Position numbers and translations under genes: made by a program. A DNA stretch of 64,000 bases from Closterium sp. Naga37s-1 (taxonomy: Eukaryota > Streptophyta > Zygnematophyceae > Desmidiales > Closteriaceae), in NCBI GenBank assembly GCA_947471745.1, contig CANJKZ010000262.1, forward strand, positions 1,310,501-1,374,500. Direction: 5' to 3'. The notes beneath the pieces are model-generated. The model made no database searches and was not told where the DNA came from. It saw only the letters and a program-made list of their open reading frames with translations. This document shows positions 46,416 through 64,000 of this stretch, in pieces; the first letter of the stretch is position 1, and each line of letters opens with the position of its first letter.

Positions 46416-48598
46416 AGAAACCAAACCAAACAAAACAAGCAAAAACAAGCAAATATCACATCTCACATGTACTTGTGCAGTCTACAAAACCATTTTGTTC
46501 CAACCAATTTGTTTTTCCAGGTTCACTATGCCACCTCTCTTGTTTCCCAACCTTGTGTGTCTTGTCCATCCGTTGCCCCACAAACACCCCTTCTCTCGCC
46601 TTCCCGCCTCACCCGTTGCAGTTCTCCACAGTACTCAACTCCATGTTCTCGTTGTTCCTACTTCTCATCAACGACAACGGCTCCGCCTACTTCTTGCAGC
46701 GCCTTGAGTCGTGGGACCTCATAGCTGCGATGCTCTTCTTCTTCATGTTCATCGTCTTCATGGTCTTCATCCTCCTCAACTTCCTCATCGCTATCATCGT
46801 CGATGCCTTCATGAGCGTCAAGGATAGCAACCTTGTCGCCACCTCCATAGCCGCTGACCTCGCTCACGTATTTAAGTACAAGTGGAACTGCTGGCGCGGC
46901 CGCTACTTGCCGTACCGCGTCATTCTCGACCGCCTTGTGGACCTGGGGGCTAAATACACGCGCATAAAAGACGTGAGTGTGTGTTACGGCGTTTGGTGCA
47001 GGGTTCAGTGGGTGTTTGATGGGTTGAGTGAAATGAATGTGCTTGGGCTGTGTGTTCCAGCCATGGAGACACGACGAGATTGATTCCTTTTACGCAGGTT
47101 TAAGGTGACGCCTTGGCCATGCTGCAACGGCCACCGTTGCCCCCAATCCCTCACCGCCATCTCCCACTCACGCCATTCCGCACACGCGCCTTCGTTTCAG
47201 GAGAACCCTCGGAAGCGCCGCTTCAATTCGATCCAACGGCGGGTCGGCGCCATGCTCTCAGGCTCGCGAGGCAGCGCTGACAAGGCGACGCCCTTTCCGC
47301 GGTCTGACAACCAACCCGCCTTCCTCTCCGCGGCCAGCGAGTCGTGGGTGCGGAAGCAGCACGTGCTGACAGTGAGGGAGAAGCGCATCGACACCATCTC
47401 GCTTGCCATGATCCTGCAGCGCCGCCACGACCAGGCGGTGCGTCCTTGCTCCCATGCTCGTTCCCATGATTTTCACGTCGTCCTGTTATGCTTGTGACGA
47501 CTGATGTGGGTAATGCCATGAAAGTCCCTGTTTTGGCCGATATCCAGGGTTGCCCAATGTTTTCCCTGTTGGTTGCCATGATATCCAGGGTTGCCCAATG
47601 TTTTCCCCTGCATCACTCTGCCTCTCGTCTCAGCTCGACTCTCAACTACATTCAGCCTTCCCATCCACCATCCCTTCTCCCCTTCCAATCCCACTCCACC
47701 TTCTCATCCCATTGGCCTTCACTTGCTGTTCTCCAGGTAAAAAAAGCCCCTGCCACATCATCCAGTGCGGTGTGTTTCTCGTCGTCCACGTGTGAGAATG
47801 GAGCCATGTGGGGGGGCGATGCATGGAATGCGGACGAGGAGCAGCTGGAGCAGCTGTCGCAGGCGGTGGTGCTGCAGTGCGGTGAGGTGGTGAAGCCCAT
47901 TCAAGAAGCCCATTCAGAAACTCAGCCTCACGCACGTGCAGGTGCATGGAGTGGGTGGGGGAAGGGTGGCAGAGAGGTGGGGTATGTGTGGATGCAGGTG
48001 CACGTTGAATCACTCGAAGAGTCATTGCTCATGCCCTGCTGGTTAAGGCAGAGAGTAAGCATCCTTGTTCCATGCCTTACCCCCCTTCCTCCCATGTGTC
48101 ATGTCATGCATGGGCGAGCAGGAGGAGGTGTTGCGGTGCCAGGCAGGGGTGGAGGAGCTGAGGGGCATGATGGCGGACATGCAGAGCGACATGCGTGCCA
48201 TGATGGCGCTGCTCGACTGCGCCTTACCCGCCTTACGCGCCCAGGGCCCTCCTGTTCCCCGCTCGGCATCACCCCTGCCGGGGCAGCAACCGCTGATGCA
48301 GCCGTGTCTGAAAGTTTCGCAAGTGGAAGAGGAGGGTGCGCGGCTAGGGGAGGAGGCGGGTGGGATGGGCATGGCGAATGGAGAAGCAGTGGAGGGGAGT
48401 GGGAGAGGTGGGTGTAGCATGGCGAAAGGAGCAAGTGGGAATGGGAGAGTGGCAGGGAGCAGCAGATCCCCATCGTCGAAACGGGGGCCAGGGAGACGGG
48501 TGGTGTTCCAAGATGATGCGGTGGAGGGCGGTGAGGGTGGTGCGAGCGCGCAGGATTCATGGCAACAGCCGCTGATTGGAAACCAAAGAGCCCCTTGA

Positions 48599-49224
48599 GA
48601 GTTTCTGCAACACCGAGAACAACTCTGATGTTTGACCATTTTCCTCTGATCCCCATACGGCCCTTTCTCAGCCTTCCAACGGTATATTGGGGATGCAGTA
48701 TCCGCTGCACCGCACATCTCCCCAATGCATGTTGGTCTGGGCTCTGCTGGCTGCATCCTGTAAGACTAGCAAAGGGGCACCTGTGGAGGCAGGGTGATGG
48801 TCAACCCAAGGAACTGAACTGGACCGTGTTGCTGTGCCGTGTCACCAGTTGCGCCAACTGGCATGATGGACAGACCGTGAATCAGGCCTCCTCGCATCTT
48901 GTGCGTCAGAAGATGCCAGCCGTTTAGACTTCCATACAGCTCCAGAACATGTACACTACATCCCTCTTGAGAGAATTGGGTTTACGGGAAGCTGTACAGT
49001 AAATGGATCAAGCCGTTGGTGTTGAAAACAATTTTAATGCAACACCACAACACCACAAAACAACACACAAGGCATAGCACTTCATGCACCACTACAGCAC
49101 AAAACTGTTAGCACCCTACATTGCACCGTCACAATGAGAGACTGTTAGTAATGGTTACTGGCAGGTCCAAGCCAAAGCCGATTTCATGCGATACTGTACA
49201 AACAATACTTCACACCGCGGGCTG
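48599..49224. other. convergent intergenic region between genes 2 and 3
   Basis: 626 bp between two facing stop codons. It must hold both 3' UTRs. The left half matches the gene 1 3' flank. No gene. Confidence 0.6.
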
Positions 49225-62824
<13,600 letters not shown>

Positions 62825-62980
62825 CTGGATGGGACGCAGACAGTGGGTGCAGTGAGGGGGGTTGCGGCGTCCGATGCGGGGAGAGGCAGTCAGTCCCACA
62901 AAAATAAGGAGAGGAGCAGGGAGAGGCAAGGTGGGTTCAAGTGGACGGACTTGTACAATGAGTGAAAGAAGTGCTTATGA

Positions 62981-64000
62981 AGGAGGCTGGTATGTGGCAA
63001 GAATGGAAGGAGGCTGGTATGTGGCAAGAATGGAAGGAGGCTGGTATGTGGCAAGAATGGAAGGAGGCTGGTATGTGGCAAGAATGGAAGGAGGCTGGTA
63101 TGTGGCAAGAATGGAAGGAGGCTGGTATGTGGCAAGAATGGAAGGAGGCTGGTATGTGGCAAGAATGGAAGGAGGCTGGTATGTGGCAAGAATGGAAGGA
63201 GGCTGGTATGTGGCAAGAATGGAAGGAGGCTGGTATGTGGCAAGAATGGAAGGAGGCTGGTATGTGGCAAGAATGGAAGGAGGCTGGTATGTGGCAAGAA
63301 TGGAAGGAGGCTGGTATGTGGCAAGAATGGAAGGAGGCTGGTATGTGGCAAGAATGGAAGGAGGCTGGTATGTGGCAAGAATGGAAGGAGGCTGGTATGT
63401 GGCAAGAATGGAAGGAGGCTGGTATGTGGCAAGAATGGAAGGAGGCTGGTATGTGGCAAGAATGGAAGGAGGCTGGTATGTGGCAAGAATGGAAGGAGGC
63501 TGGTATGTGGCAAGAATGGAAGGAGGCTGGTATGTGGCAAGAATGGAAGGAGGCTGGTATGTGGCAAGAATGGAAGGAGGCTGGTATGTGGCAAGAATGG
63601 AAGGAGGCTGGTATGTGGCAAGAATGGAAGGAGGCTGGTATGTGGCAAGAATGGAAGGAGGCTGGTATGTGGCAAGAATGGAAGGAGGCTGGTATGTGGC
63701 AAGAATGGAAGGAGGCTGGTATGTGGCAAGAATGGAAGGAGGCTGGTATGTGGCAAGAATGGAAGGAGGCTGGTATGTGGCAAGAATGGAAGGAGGCTGG
63801 TATGTGGCAAGAATGGAAGGAGGCTGGTATGTGGCAAGAATGGAAGGAGGCTGGTATGTGGCAAGAATGGAAGGAGGCTGGTATGTGGCAAGAATGGAAG
63901 GAGGCTGGTATGTGGCAAGAATGGAAGGAGGCTGGTATGTGGCAAGAATGGAAGGAGGCTGGTATGTGGCAAGAATGGAAGGAGGCTGGTATGTGGCAAG
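62981..64000. repeat. 27-bp satellite array reaching the window edge
   Basis: About 38 essentially identical copies of a unit containing aggaggctggtatgtggcaa. Because 27 is a multiple of three, the minus strand reads as an endless LPHTSLLPF peptide, which is not a gene. It probably lies in intron 8 of gene 3. Confidence 0.97.

Noticed and set aside
62890-63999. 369-codon minus-strand open frame
   Set aside because: It is the 27-bp satellite translated (repeating LPHTSLLPF); no start context, homology or composition of a real protein.

Overview
The window is nuclear DNA from a eukaryote of the plant lineage: genes with many GT-AG introns, Ty1/copia elements primed by initiator-Met tRNA, a hAT transposon, Ty3/gypsy debris and dense GC-rich satellites. 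Polycystin channels next to plant-type copia elements suggest a streptophyte (charophyte) green alga. A zygnematophyte such as Closterium is my guess from general resemblance and is not proven by the sequence.

Layout. 1-7.1 kb: the 3' part of a copia element and a second, decayed copia whose pol is split by a small non-autonomous LTR element (A, 3424-5342, TSD ggatg). 7.55-15.48 kb: a 375-bp TRIM element (TSD agggc) into which a complete, apparently intact copia element (B, 7768-15312, identical 135-bp LTRs, TSD tcctg) has jumped. 15.57-15.82 kb: a fold-back sequence. 16.46-31.44 kb: polycystin gene 1 (+), 25 exons, 1,895 codons, open throughout. 31.9-32.65 kb: the last two exons of another polycystin copy, on the minus strand. 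33.0-35.65 kb: a TAG microsatellite split by TRIM copy 2, then non-autonomous LTR element C. 37.6-48.6 kb: polycystin gene 2 (+), a pseudogene with at least four lesions, one of them a 399-bp insertion carrying a hammerhead ribozyme. 49.2-62.8 kb and beyond: polycystin gene 3 (-), open through its visible 17 exons; its introns hold TRIM copy 3 and a gypsy fragment split by a complete 4.6-kb hAT element (TSD atctcgac, intact four-exon transposase). 62.98-64.0 kb: a 27-bp satellite.

The three polycystin copies share exon lengths and intron phases almost exactly. The predicted proteins have a charged cytosolic N-terminus, a first membrane helix, a very long extracellular region (about 970 residues) that includes a weakly cupredoxin-like segment and a LIN-12/Notch repeat, the polycystin (TOP) domain, helices S2-S6 with a pore, and a C-terminal coiled coil. 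Gene 1 with the 32-kb fragment, and gene 2 with gene 3, look like two copies of one ancestral convergent (tail-to-tail) pair.

Exon coordinates were set by eye, using splice consensus, reading-frame phase and agreement among the three paralogues. They have not been tested against transcripts.
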